A stretch of DNA of 48,330 bases from Phycisphaerales bacterium (GCA_020353195.1 CP070691.1:3215894-3264223), one strand, 5' to 3'. Shown: positions 6,222 through 14,813, numbered from the stretch's first letter. Made by a program: numbers and translations. The notes: a model not told the origin generated them from the sequence alone.

Positions 6222-8945
6222 TTTTCAGGCAACCGAACAATGCGAAACTTGGGCGGGACGCATCGGTGCGTCGCCACCCTGGCCCTTTTATGGCTGCTGC
6301 TTGGAGTCCCAACAGCGTCCGGCCAGGATCCGCCACCGTTGGGTGATCTCATTCTCCCGGTTCCGGAGGATCCCGATGTACTCGAGGAACCTCACCAGCC
6401 GGGCACAATCGAGGGCACCGGGACCGAATTCGCCGTCACCGACAGCGAGTACCTGAATGTCACGCTGCAAAGCACCGAGCCGGTGGAGTTGCGACTTGAA
6501 TCCGTGCCGGAGATGATCGTCATCCGCATTCAGGCAGCGGAAGGGGCCGCCGCAACCCAGATCACGCTCGATGGCCTTGCACCCTCGACGACCTACTACA
6601 TGTATCAGGACGATTACCACAATCTCACAACCCTGCTCACGGACGACGGCGGAGCCTGCACCTATGCGCAGGACCTGGTCGAGCCGCACGTTGTCTTCAT
6701 CCAGCCGCGGGCCAGCACAAAGTTTATCCCCACTGACACGACTATCGGCACATGGGACCCCTATGACCGGGTCTACACGCTGAACGCCAATGTATCTGAA
6801 ACCATACAGATCGACGAAGGCAACCTGACCTTCGACGGTAACGGTAAGACCATAACCGGCTCGGGACCATACTCGGGTAGCGGAGTTTACCTTAACGGAA
6901 AGACAGGCGTGACGATCACAAACGTCACTGTTGCCAATTTTACCTATGGTCTGGCCCTCCGCAACTGCAGCAACAACACTCTGACCGCAAACACCGCCTC
7001 TGACAACATCTTCGGCATCGACATCGACTTCTCACAGGCCATTACGCTGACCGGAAACACCGTCTCTGACAACTCAATTGGAATCTGCCTTTACGCTTCC
7101 ACCGGCAACACGCTGACCGCAAACACAGCGACCAACAACTCAACCACTGGCATCCTGCTCTCTGGTTCCAGCAACCACGTGCTGACGGGAAACAGTATGT
7201 CCGGGAATGGGCGCTACAACTTTGACTTTCAGGGTGAGGCTGATGCGCATTACGCCCATGACATCAACACGAGCAATACGGTTGACGGAAAGCCTCTCTA
7301 TTACGTGGTGGGCGATGTGGGTGGCGTCTACGACGCCTCCACTTATGCCGGTGTCTTTTACGCGATCAGTTGCGATGGCATCACCATTAAGGACCTGACA
7401 CTAACTGGCAACGGCGCAGGCGTCAGGCTGTGGAATACGCACAATTCGACGATAGAGAACGTGACGGCGTCGAACAACCGGTCTGGCATCGGGCTCCACA
7501 AATCCGACAACAATACGCTGATTGCAAACACCGTGTCTAACAACGAGCATGGAATCACGCTCAGCTTGTCCGATGGCAACGTGCTGACGGGAAACATCGC
7601 CTCTGATAGCACCACTGCCGCGACCAACTACGGTGGAATCCACCTCAGCAATTCGCATTGGAACACGCTGACCGGAAACACGGCCTTAGACAACCCAACT
7701 GGGTTCTGCTGCCGGGGTGCAAATAACAGTCTGATCGGAAACACCGCCTCGAACAACGCGACTGGGTTCTATTGCGTGGGAACTTCCAACGTTCTGACCG
7801 GAAACACAGCGACCAACAACTCGGGCGCTGGCATCTGGCTGCAGAGTTGCAGCGCCTACGTGCTGACGGGAAACAGTATGTCCGGGAATGGGCGCTATAA
7901 CTTTTACATTCAGGGTGAGGCTGATGCGCATTACGCCCATGACATCGACACGACCAATACGGTTGACGGAAAGCCTGTCTATTACCTGGTGAACGATGTG
8001 GGTGGCGTCTATGACAGCTCCACTAATGCCGGTGTCCTTTATGCCATCAGTTGCGATGGTATTACCATTAAGGACCTGACACTGTCTGGCAACCGCGCAG
8101 GCGTCAGGCTCTGGAATACGCACAATTCGACGATCGAGAACGTGACGGCGTCGAATAACACGATTGGAATCTGGGTCTCTTCTTCCACCGGCAACGTGCT
8201 GACCGGGAACGCTACCTCTTATAACGGCATTGGTATTGGCCTCGGTGCTTCGGACGCCAACACGCTGGCCGGGAACAGCGCCTCCAACAACAGCCTGGCC
8301 ATCATGCTCTATTCTTCCAGTAGCGGCAACACCCTGACGGGTAACACAGCGGACTCAAACGAGGGTGTGGGCCTCTACCTGTCTGAGGCGGCCGCCAACA
8401 CACTCAACGGGAATACCAGCTCGAATAACGAGCTGGGGATGCACATGCGGCTTTGCAGTGATAATCAGACATGGAACAACAACTTCATTAACAATGCTAC
8501 GCAGGCGCTTGTGACCGGCGGCAGCGGAAACGTCTTCAACCTCCCTTCACCGATCGGTGGAAATTACTGGAGCGACTGGACCGGCCCGGACAGCGACGGC
8601 GATGGGATTGTGGACGTTCCCTACGCGTTTACCGGCGGACAGGACAACCTTCCCTGGGTGGTCCAGGATGGCTGGATGCCGCAGACGATGATCGAACAGA
8701 TCATCAGCGACGTACTCGCGCTGAATCTGCAGAACGGGATTGAGAACAGCCTGGATTCGAAGCTGGATGCGGCGCAGCAGGCGTTGGATGACGTGAACAA
8801 CAGCAACAACGTCGCGGCCATCAACGCCCTCGGGGCGTTCATCAACGCCGTGCAGGCCCAGAGCGGCGTGCATATTCCGGTCGACGACGCGAACGCCCTG
8901 ATCGCCGCCGCCCAGCAGATCATCGACGTGCTGAACGCAACGTGA
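6219..8945 (+). CDS. Secreted NosD-like beta-helix protein with C-terminal FIMAH-like domain
   Basis: This 908-residue exported protein starts at 6219 after AAGGAGG; the hydrophobic signal segment (VATLALLWLLLGVP) ends near TASGQ. A ~170-residue beta-rich N-terminal region precedes a long parallel beta-helix (~190-780) of NosD/CASH-type turns (NTLTGNTxSxNxxGIxL). Two large near-identical modules contain TVDGKPxYY and GVYD motifs. The helix closes with the NosD-type GGNYWSDWTGPDSDGDGI signature, then an 85-residue FIMAH-like tail (824-908). Such helices often bind or modify carbohydrates, or act as structural adhesins. No nos genes are nearby, so a role in nitrous oxide reductase maturation is not supported. 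A surface-exposed adhesive or structural role is inferred. Confidence 0.85.
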   Translation: MFSGNRTMRNLGGTHRCVATLALLWLLLGVPTASGQDPPPLGDLILPVPEDPDVLEEPHQPGTIEGTGTEFAVTDSEYLNVTLQSTEPVELRLESVPEMIVIRIQAAEGAAATQITLDGLAPSTTYYMYQDDYHNLTTLLTDDGGACTYAQDLVEPHVVFIQPRASTKFIPTDTTIGTWDPYDRVYTLNANVSETIQIDEGNLTFDGNGKTITGSGPYSGSGVYLNGKTGVTITNVTVANFTYGLALRNCSNNTLTANTASDNIFGIDIDFSQAITLTGNTVSDNSIGICLYASTGNTLTANTATNNSTTGILLSGSSNHVLTGNSMSGNGRYNFDFQGEADAHYAHDINTSNTVDGKPLYYVVGDVGGVYDASTYAGVFYAISCDGITIKDLTLTGNGAGVRLWNTHNSTIENVTASNNRSGIGLHKSDNNTLIANTVSNNEHGITLSLSDGNVLTGNIASDSTTAATNYGGIHLSNSHWNTLTGNTALDNPTGFCCRGANNSLIGNTASNNATGFYCVGTSNVLTGNTATNNSGAGIWLQSCSAYVLTGNSMSGNGRYNFYIQGEADAHYAHDIDTTNTVDGKPVYYLVNDVGGVYDSSTNAGVLYAISCDGITIKDLTLSGNRAGVRLWNTHNSTIENVTASNNTIGIWVSSSTGNVLTGNATSYNGIGIGLGASDANTLAGNSASNNSLAIMLYSSSSGNTLTGNTADSNEGVGLYLSEAAANTLNGNTSSNNELGMHMRLCSDNQTWNNNFINNATQALVTGGSGNVFNLPSPIGGNYWSDWTGPDSDGDGIVDVPYAFTGGQDNLPWVVQDGWMPQTMIEQIISDVLALNLQNGIENSLDSKLDAAQQALDDVNNSNNVAAINALGAFINAVQAQSGVHIPVDDANALIAAAQQIIDVLNAT
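7179..7478 (+). repeat. 300-bp internal duplication, copy 1
   Basis: It encodes about 100 residues containing GNSMSGNGRYNF, TVDGKPLYY and NVTASNN. It matches 7860-8159 without gaps, offset 681 bp (227 codons), mostly with scattered point differences. This fits a recent in-frame duplication inside the beta-helix. Confidence 0.8.
7860..8159 (+). repeat. 300-bp internal duplication, copy 2
   Basis: Second copy of the beta-helix module at 7179-7478, in frame and without gaps. The strong DNA identity, silent sites included, contrasts with the diverged shorter helix turns around it. Confidence 0.8.
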
Positions 8946-9047
8946 TCCATCTTCGTGGCGGTGTGGGCTGGCGCTGCTGAGCCAGCCCACACCGGCCGCG
9001 AGTGAATAGCGAGTGCCCGTGACGGCGGCGCGAGCCCAACAGAGCCC
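8874..9047 (+). repeat. 174-bp shared 3' block, copy 2
   Basis: Ungapped counterpart of 2711-2884, covering the last ~24 codons of the FIMAH-like domain, the stop, the hairpin and the start of the palindromic repeat cluster. Confidence 0.75.
8960..8993 (+). terminator. Hairpin after the NosD-like gene
   Basis: A perfect 13-bp stem (GGTGTGGGCTGGC with GCCAGCCCACACC) and 8-nt loop lie 15 nt after the stop. Relative to 2797-2830 it has paired changes (C to T and G to A at the same stem position), so the structure, not just the sequence, is kept. Confidence 0.6.
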
Positions 9048-9205
9048 GAACCAGAGCCCGAACCAGAGCCCGAAGCGCAAGCTTCGGGACATAAAGGAAC
9101 CACGACGGGTGTGAGACAATCCGAGCCCCGAGCGCGAGCGAGGGGACATTCGGGTCGTGAAACGCCCGACACCCGACCGCAAGCTTCGGGTCACATAGGA
9201 ACCGC
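9048..9205. repeat. Intergenic repeat cluster R4
   Basis: It contains two short 'gagcccgaacca' units, the palindrome CCCGAAGCGCAAGCTTCGGG (9069-9088), the 'gagccccgagcgcgagcgag' unit (about 9122 on) and a degenerate palindrome (9172-9188). The 65-bp element and leader are absent, and the next gene is a photolyase, not a secreted protein. The rest of the gap, to 9393, shows nothing recognisable. Confidence 0.65.
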
Positions 9206-9393
9206 GACGTGTCACGCCCCAAACATGACGGGCGCCAGACAAACGACTCCCGTATTTCAATCCACCACTACCCGCCGACTGAGCCCCCTGGTAAGCTGAC
9301 CGGCTGGCGGAATGTGTGCCCGAAAGCTCGTTCTTCAGCACCGCCGCGCCGAGTTGGAAGCGCACACTCGATCAGGCAGGGAGTGACTGAGGT

Positions 9394-10824
9394 ATGCGGG
9401 CGTTGATGTGGTTTCGATCCGATCTGCGAGTCGCGGACAACCCCGCGCTGCACCATGCCCGCAAGGCCGCAGACAACGGCGTTATCGCCGTCTTCGCCGT
9501 CTGCACCAAGCAGTGGGCCGAGCACGACTGGGGCAGCATGAAGGTGGATTTCGTGCTTCGCAACGTCCGCGCCCTGTCCGAAGCACTCGCAAGACTGAAT
9601 ATCCCGCTCGTGCTCATCCGAGCTGATCGATTCGCCCAGGTTCCCGGCAGGCTTCTTACGCTCGCAAAGCGCCACGCGTGTGAGGCCTTGTATCTCAACA
9701 GCGAGTACGAGGTCAACGAGTTGCAGCGCGATCGTGAGGTGACGGCCCTGTTCCATGAACACGGCCGGTCCGTCCACACCTTCACCGATCAGGTCATCCT
9801 GGACGCGGACCGCTTGCGTACGGGAGCCGGACGCTGGTACACGGTCTTCACGCCGTTCAAGCGCAAATGGTGCGAGATCGTCAAAGAAGAAGGCTTGCCG
9901 CCGGTCGGGCCGAGACCGCGCCGCCAGGGGCGAATCGGCATCGAGCCCGACGCCGTGCCGGCCACGGTCCGAGTATTCGCAGGCCATCAGCGGCCCGATT
10001 TGTGGCCGGCAGGCGAGCGGGCCGCACAGAAACGGCTCAACGCATTCGTCGCGAGGCGAATCGGCGACTACCACAAGGCCCGCGACCATCCGGCCATTGA
10101 CGGCACCAGCGCGCTCTCGCCGTACCTGGCGGTCGGCGTGCTGTCCGCCAGGCAGTGTCTGCAGGCCGCCCTCGACGCCAACCACGGCCGACTCGACTCG
10201 GGCCGGAAGGGCGTCACGACATGGATCAGCGAGCTGATCTGGCGCGAGTTCTATCGATACATCCTGGTCGGCTTTCCGCGCGTGTGCATGGGCCGACCGT
10301 TCAAGACGGAAACCGACAACTTGCCATGGCGTTACGACGAAGGCCAGTTCGCCGCCTGGTGTGCAGGCCGAACCGGGTTCCCCATCGTGGACGCCGGTAT
10401 GCGACAGCTGGCCCAGACCGGTTGGATGCACAACCGGCTTCGGATGATTGTGGCGATGTTCCTCACGAAGGACCTGTTCATCGATTGGCGCTGGGGCGAA
10501 CGCCACTTCATGCAGCACCTGGTGGACGGCGATCTCGCCAGCAACAACGGCGGTTGGCAGTGGTCGGCCTCGACCGGCACGGACGCGGCTCCTTACTTCC
10601 GCGTCTTCAATCCGCTGAACCAGAGCTGGCGCTACGACCCCGACGGCAGCTTCATCCGCCGCTTCGTACCCGAATTGGCAGGACTGACCGCCAACCGGGT
10701 ACACTGCCCCGACGGGCAGTCACTGGCGGCGCTCGATTATCCCCGCCCCATCGTCGACCGCCGCAACACGCGCCAGTTCGTGATGCGGGCGTTCCGCCGG
10801 TTGCCCGGAAGGACGTCGTCGTGA
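9394..10824 (+). CDS. phrB: Deoxyribodipyrimidine photolyase (cryptochrome/photolyase family)
   Basis: This cytoplasmic flavoenzyme uses blue light to split UV-induced pyrimidine dimers. The 476-residue length fits a class I CPD photolyase. The N-terminal Rossmann antenna domain opens with LMWFRSDLRVADNPAL (residues 4-19). The FAD-binding C-terminal half shows GTSALSPYLAVGVLS (~238), WISELIWREFYRYI (~277), GFPIVDAGMRQLAQTGWMHN (~327) and DGDLASNNGGWQW (~378), including the Trp/Asn residues that contact FAD and DNA. The start is ATG 9394 with a modest GGCAGGGAG upstream. It stands alone between repeat cluster R4 and the convergent trmB. Confidence 0.93.
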   Translation: MRALMWFRSDLRVADNPALHHARKAADNGVIAVFAVCTKQWAEHDWGSMKVDFVLRNVRALSEALARLNIPLVLIRADRFAQVPGRLLTLAKRHACEALYLNSEYEVNELQRDREVTALFHEHGRSVHTFTDQVILDADRLRTGAGRWYTVFTPFKRKWCEIVKEEGLPPVGPRPRRQGRIGIEPDAVPATVRVFAGHQRPDLWPAGERAAQKRLNAFVARRIGDYHKARDHPAIDGTSALSPYLAVGVLSARQCLQAALDANHGRLDSGRKGVTTWISELIWREFYRYILVGFPRVCMGRPFKTETDNLPWRYDEGQFAAWCAGRTGFPIVDAGMRQLAQTGWMHNRLRMIVAMFLTKDLFIDWRWGERHFMQHLVDGDLASNNGGWQWSASTGTDAAPYFRVFNPLNQSWRYDPDGSFIRRFVPELAGLTANRVHCPDGQSLAALDYPRPIVDRRNTRQFVMRAFRRLPGRTSS

Positions 10825-10989
10825 CAAACCACGCGAGCACGTAAGCACGGCGCGACTTGTGCCGATGGGGTCTGCTCGTGTTGAAGGATGCCGGCCGGCA
10901 GCACGCCCGTGACCCGATGATGCCGGTACCCGATGCGCTCGTCACGCTCCGCTTGCGCGCGGGGAACGGGGAACTCCGCGGTAGCGGCC

Positions 10990-11601
10990 CTAGCCCTTCT
11001 TGCGGAAGGCGAGGCGGTAGAAGTGCCTGCCCTCGCGGAGGTACTTGATCTCGTAATTGGTCTGGGTCTGGTTGTCCACGATGCCGAAGGCCTCGTCTTC
11101 GTAATCGATCGGCTCCAGCCTCTCCTGCCCGGCCATCACCTCGGTGATCCAGGCGAAGTAGTCGGCGTGATCGGTTTGAATGGCCCATCGCCCACCGGGT
11201 TGCAGCGCCACCGTCGCCGCCGCCACGAAATCCGGCTGGAACAGCCGCCGCTTGTGGTGACGTTTCTTCGGCCAGGGGTCGGGGTGGTAGGTATGCAGGG
11301 CGGCCAGACAGTCAGGGACCAGGTGATGCAGCACGAAGTTTCGGGCGTCGGTGCGCATGATGCGGACGTTCGTCAGCCCCCACCGGGCCATTCGGTCGGC
11401 GGCATAACGGTAGTATTTGTTCGCCCACTCGATACCGAGAAGGCGAAGCTGGGAATACTCGCGCGCCCGGCGCAACAGGAACCCGCCCTTGCCGCAGCCG
11501 ATCTCGAGTTCGACCGGGCCCGGGCTGCCAAAGTAACTCACCGGGTCGATTCGCACGTCCGCGTCGGGCGGTGAAACCGTAATGCCGTCGATTGTGGGCA
11601 T
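10990..11601 (-). CDS. trmB: tRNA (guanine-N7)-methyltransferase
   Basis: TrmB methylates guanine 46 of tRNA using S-adenosylmethionine. I start it at 11601 (MPTIDGITVS, 203 residues); the frame is open upstream but that stretch looks non-conserved. The SAM-binding motif is ELEIGCGKGGFL (31-42), followed by GIEWANKYY. The family-specific PDPWPKKRHHKRR (107-119) and the TNYEIKYLREG signature near the C-terminus are present. The length is typical of bacterial TrmB. It is divergent from yggS and convergent with the photolyase gene. Confidence 0.92.
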   Translation of the reverse strand: MPTIDGITVSPPDADVRIDPVSYFGSPGPVELEIGCGKGGFLLRRAREYSQLRLLGIEWANKYYRYAADRMARWGLTNVRIMRTDARNFVLHHLVPDCLAALHTYHPDPWPKKRHHKRRLFQPDFVAAATVALQPGGRWAIQTDHADYFAWITEVMAGQERLEPIDYEDEAFGIVDNQTQTNYEIKYLREGRHFYRLAFRKKG

Positions 11602-11639
11602 GGCCCAATGGTGCAGCCGCCGGGACGTTCCGTCAACTA

Positions 11640-11668
11640 CTGGACGCGATGGCGAGAAACCGTATGAT
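11640..11668 (+). promoter_or_regulatory. Candidate promoter of yggS
   Basis: TATGAT at 11663-11668 is a good -10 element. The -35 region is weak (CTGGAC or TGGACG at 11640-11646, spacer 16-17). It lies in the divergent gap between trmB and yggS, about 47 nt before the chosen yggS start. Confidence 0.35.
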
Positions 11669-11714
11669 CGTCCCGGCTGTATGGACTGCGGACTTTTCAC
11701 CGGTTGGAAGAGCT

Positions 11715-12485
11715 ATGCCCGGTGCGGCACGGCGACAACTCAGCGAGAACCTCAGGCAGGTCCGGGAGAGGATTCGGGCTGCGTGCGAGCGGGTCGGGCG
11801 ATCGCCGGACGAGGTGACCCTTCTGGCGGTTACGAAATCCGTAGGCGTCGACGTTATTCGCCACTTGATCGACCTGCATCAAACGGAGATTGCCGAGAGC
11901 CGCGTCCAGGTGCTGGTCAAACGCGCCGCCATGATCCGCGAGTTGTGCACCCGCCAGCGAACGCCTCCGCATCCCGGCCCCGCCACCGAGCCGCGGTGGC
12001 ATATGGTCGGACATTTGCAGCGGAACAAGATCAAGGCCGTCTTACCCTGGGTGGAGATAATCCATTCGGTGGACAGTCTGCGCCTGGCGGAGGACCTGGA
12101 GGTGCACGCGGCCAAGGCCTCGCGCCGCATCCCCGTTCTCCTGCAGATCAACGTCAGCGATGAGAAGTCCAAGTTCGGAGTCGCTGTCGGGGCGGCGCTC
12201 CACCTGGCGGAACAGATCGTAACCCTGCCGCACGTGTCGCTGGTGGGCCTGATGACCATGGCCCCGTTGACCGACAATTCACAGTGGATCCGGAACTGCT
12301 TCGCCCGTCTTCGGGAGCTTCTCGAGGAGATACGGCATGAACGCTTCGGCACACCCGAGATGCGCCATCTGTCGATGGGTATGAGCCGCGATTACGAGAT
12401 CGCCGTCGAAGAAGGGGCCACCTTCGTGCGCATCGGCTCCGCGCTGTTTGAGGGCATCGAGCAGTTCGCGGAAACGTCCCCGTAG
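11715..12485 (+). CDS. yggS: YggS family PLP homeostasis protein
   Basis: YggS/PLPBP proteins are single-domain TIM barrels that bind pyridoxal 5'-phosphate and buffer the free cofactor; they are not known to catalyse a reaction. I chose ATG 11715 (256 residues) because it aligns with the usual family N-terminus and has GGAAGAG just upstream; an open frame extends to 11592. The PLP-binding Lys is in LLAVTK (Lys41). RWHMVGHLQRNK (~97), LLQINVSDEKSKFG and the C-terminal LSMGMSRDYEIAVEEGATFVR are classic. The usual GEN motif reads AES here (about 60-62). Confidence 0.9.
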   Translation: MPGAARRQLSENLRQVRERIRAACERVGRSPDEVTLLAVTKSVGVDVIRHLIDLHQTEIAESRVQVLVKRAAMIRELCTRQRTPPHPGPATEPRWHMVGHLQRNKIKAVLPWVEIIHSVDSLRLAEDLEVHAAKASRRIPVLLQINVSDEKSKFGVAVGAALHLAEQIVTLPHVSLVGLMTMAPLTDNSQWIRNCFARLRELLEEIRHERFGTPEMRHLSMGMSRDYEIAVEEGATFVRIGSALFEGIEQFAETSP

Positions 12486-12570
12486 AAGCCGGCCAACCAT
12501 CCTCTCTCCAGTCTGCGGATTCAGCGTCCCTGCCTTCAACCCCAACCACGCGCCCGAACGGGTCGTGCGG

Positions 12571-14502
12571 CTACCAGGTACGCTGGATCTGTCCCGGCTT
12601 CTGCGGGTCCGGAATGGGAATCCGTATCCCCGGCGGCGGCGGTTGCGGGGGCGGAGCCTTCTCCGGCGGCTTGTCCGGCAGTTGATTCAGGATCTGGCGA
12701 TCCTGTCGCCACCAGTGCTCAATCACGTCGCTGATTTCGCTGCCGGCGCGGTCGCAAGACCAGAGCTTGAAGAAGTCCACGTCACCGCTTCGGGGCAGGC
12801 GCTCCGGCAGCTGGACCAGCGTGCGCAGCGGCATAAGCACGCTGTCGCCGAGGACGAACCCCTCCCCCCGGCGCAGGATGGGCAGCATCTCGATCAGGCT
12901 GGCGAAGTGATCACTGACGACCTTCTCGATGTAGGCCTGGTCGTCCGGGTTGTTGAGCCGCATGATGATCATGTTGTTGCACTGGGCGAGCACCGTCTCG
13001 GACAGCTCGGACGGGCGCTGGCTGATCACGGCTGCCGCCACCCCGTATTTCCGCCCCTCCTTGGCCACCCGCTCGACCGCCGTCTTGGCAAAGGAGTGCG
13101 CCTTCTCATCACGGGGGACGTAATTGTGGGCCTCCTCGAACACGAGCAGGATCGGATGCCGTTGATGGGCGGGAGTCCAGAAGTTCAGGTCGAACAGCAA
13201 CCGCGTGGTCACCGCCACCGAAACGTCGACGACGTCGAACGGAATCCCCGACAGGTCGATGATGGTCAGGTTCCGACGAGGCTCGATCCGCCCGCATAAG
13301 ACGCGGATCAGGTGTTCCATCGTGTCCGACATCTGCCCCTCCGTGCTGTCGGCGACGAGCTGGCCCTTGAAATAGTGCGACTCGGCCGCATGCTCGATGG
13401 GGCGAAGCAGGAACTCGTAGCGCCGGTCGTTGTACCGGGTGTCAATCGAGTCGATCAGGCCGGTCAGCTTCCCGAAGTAGAGCGGATGCGGCGTTTCGCC
13501 TTCGGGGTTCCCCTTGTTGAACTCGCACCGCTGCGCTCGCATCAGTTTCTGCTGCTCCTCGGGCGGCAAGGAGCGAAGGGCCAGCCGGTTGAACGCCAGG
13601 CTTTCACTGTTCAGCACGTAGCGGGCTTCATTCAGGTTCTCGGCGTAGGTTTTGAGCTTGTCGAGGGAGAAGTAGACCGGCGTGTCGAGCGTCAATTCGC
13701 GGTCCAGACCCAGTTCCACGGCGGCGTCGCGTTTGAAATCGAGCACGGCCATCCGCAGAAACGAAATCTGGCTGCTGACGTGCAGCGGGTTCGACCGGTC
13801 GACGAGCAGTGTTTCCAGCTCCTCGTACTTCAGCAGCCAGTACGGCAGCACCAGGTCCTCGGTGCCGAGGTAGGTCACGTTCGGATTCACGCGACCCTCG
13901 TCGTCGCTGAACGCCGCGCGGTACTCGCCGTGCATGTCGAACAGCACCACCTGGGACTCGGGCAGCTTGATGACCTCACCCAGGATCTTGGTCGTCGTCA
14001 CACTCTTGCCCGCACCGCTGTTCCCCAAGATCGCGCAGTGCTTGTTGAAAAACTCGGTACCCAGCACCTTGACCTGGTAGTCCGTATTCATGGCGAACTT
14101 GCCCAGGACAAAGCTCTGTGGGTGCTTGCTCCCCGCCAGCAGCTGATCGAAGCTGCCAAAGATGGCGTCGAAGTCCTTCTGAACGGCAACCCACACGTCG
14201 TCGCCCACGATCGGCGACTCGTTCACGCCGCGGATGAACCGCCCGTCCTTGATCTCCCCCAGGAGCTGGACCCGCATGACACACTGCGGCTCGATGTCGG
14301 CAACGGCCATCTCCTGCCGGCCAGACTGAGTCACGAAACCGCATAACGTCCGATCACTCAGCGGAATCGTGACATAGGACCCCAATTGCCCGATGCGATA
14401 GGTCTCACCATCGATCTCGACGTCAAGATCGTCGACGGTGAGCACCACCTCAACCTGTCCGCTCCCCACGCGGATGACGTTGCCGATCTTCAGTGGATTC
14501 AT
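12571..14502 (-). CDS. HerA-type ATPase/helicase (DUF87)
   Basis: This is a hexameric FtsK/HerA-superfamily motor ATPase. The N-terminal HAS-barrel-like beta domain (1-120) precedes Walker A GNSGAGKS (160-167), a DMHGEY motif (~188), Walker B LLVFEEAH (451-458) and an arginine-finger region near EGRKYG. The last ~35 residues are Pro-rich and probably disordered. In archaea HerA works with the nuclease NurA in DNA end resection, and bacterial homologues also appear in anti-phage pairs. No NurA, Sir2 or nuclease partner is encoded here; the neighbours are yggS (convergent) and ygiQ (divergent). The specific role is therefore open. Length 643. Confidence 0.85.
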   Translation of the reverse strand: MNPLKIGNVIRVGSGQVEVVLTVDDLDVEIDGETYRIGQLGSYVTIPLSDRTLCGFVTQSGRQEMAVADIEPQCVMRVQLLGEIKDGRFIRGVNESPIVGDDVWVAVQKDFDAIFGSFDQLLAGSKHPQSFVLGKFAMNTDYQVKVLGTEFFNKHCAILGNSGAGKSVTTTKILGEVIKLPESQVVLFDMHGEYRAAFSDDEGRVNPNVTYLGTEDLVLPYWLLKYEELETLLVDRSNPLHVSSQISFLRMAVLDFKRDAAVELGLDRELTLDTPVYFSLDKLKTYAENLNEARYVLNSESLAFNRLALRSLPPEEQQKLMRAQRCEFNKGNPEGETPHPLYFGKLTGLIDSIDTRYNDRRYEFLLRPIEHAAESHYFKGQLVADSTEGQMSDTMEHLIRVLCGRIEPRRNLTIIDLSGIPFDVVDVSVAVTTRLLFDLNFWTPAHQRHPILLVFEEAHNYVPRDEKAHSFAKTAVERVAKEGRKYGVAAAVISQRPSELSETVLAQCNNMIIMRLNNPDDQAYIEKVVSDHFASLIEMLPILRRGEGFVLGDSVLMPLRTLVQLPERLPRSGDVDFFKLWSCDRAGSEISDVIEHWWRQDRQILNQLPDKPPEKAPPPQPPPPGIRIPIPDPQKPGQIQRTW

Positions 14503-14813
14503 GCCGCTCGCCTCTGCGCTATTGTGTCCTGCCCTCGTGGTACGTGATCTTCCCTGTCGATATATCGAGTGGGCACGCCCACCGCCTCAGCTACAAATCA
14601 GACCGCGACAGTTCCGCGCCCCCTCCGCCGTCCGCCACCGCATGCCAGGACCACCCCTGACCGTGGCGTTCAATCGCGACATCCCGGGCTCGCGCCGAAC
14701 GGGTCCGAAAATCCCGGACCTGTTTTCGCTCGCAGGCCCGCCCCGGCCCCGCCGCCGACTACCGGTTCCGCATCATCCCGGTTACCGTAGACGGTCCGCC
14801 ACGATGAGCGGGA
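14503..14813. other. Intergenic region between herA-like and ygiQ genes
   Basis: This 311-bp divergent gap has no convincing gene or tRNA. It contains a perfect 12-bp palindrome TCGATATATCGA (14557-14568), immediately followed by the inverted repeat GTGGGC-AC-GCCCAC (14569-14582), which resembles the hairpin of the 65-bp elements. It presumably carries promoters for both flanking genes, but none stands out. Confidence 0.5.

Noticed and set aside
6219..8945. True NosD (nitrous oxide reductase maturation) function
   Set aside because: No nosZ, nosF, nosY or nosL nearby, and the FIMAH-like tail is not part of NosD. Only the beta-helix type is shared.
660..9205. CRISPR array
   Set aside because: Repeats are palindromic units of different types with conserved, not unique, sequence between them, and no cas genes are present.
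12571..14502. HerA-based anti-phage defence system
   Set aside because: No effector gene (Sir2, nuclease, DUF4297-like) adjoins it, and flanking genes are housekeeping.
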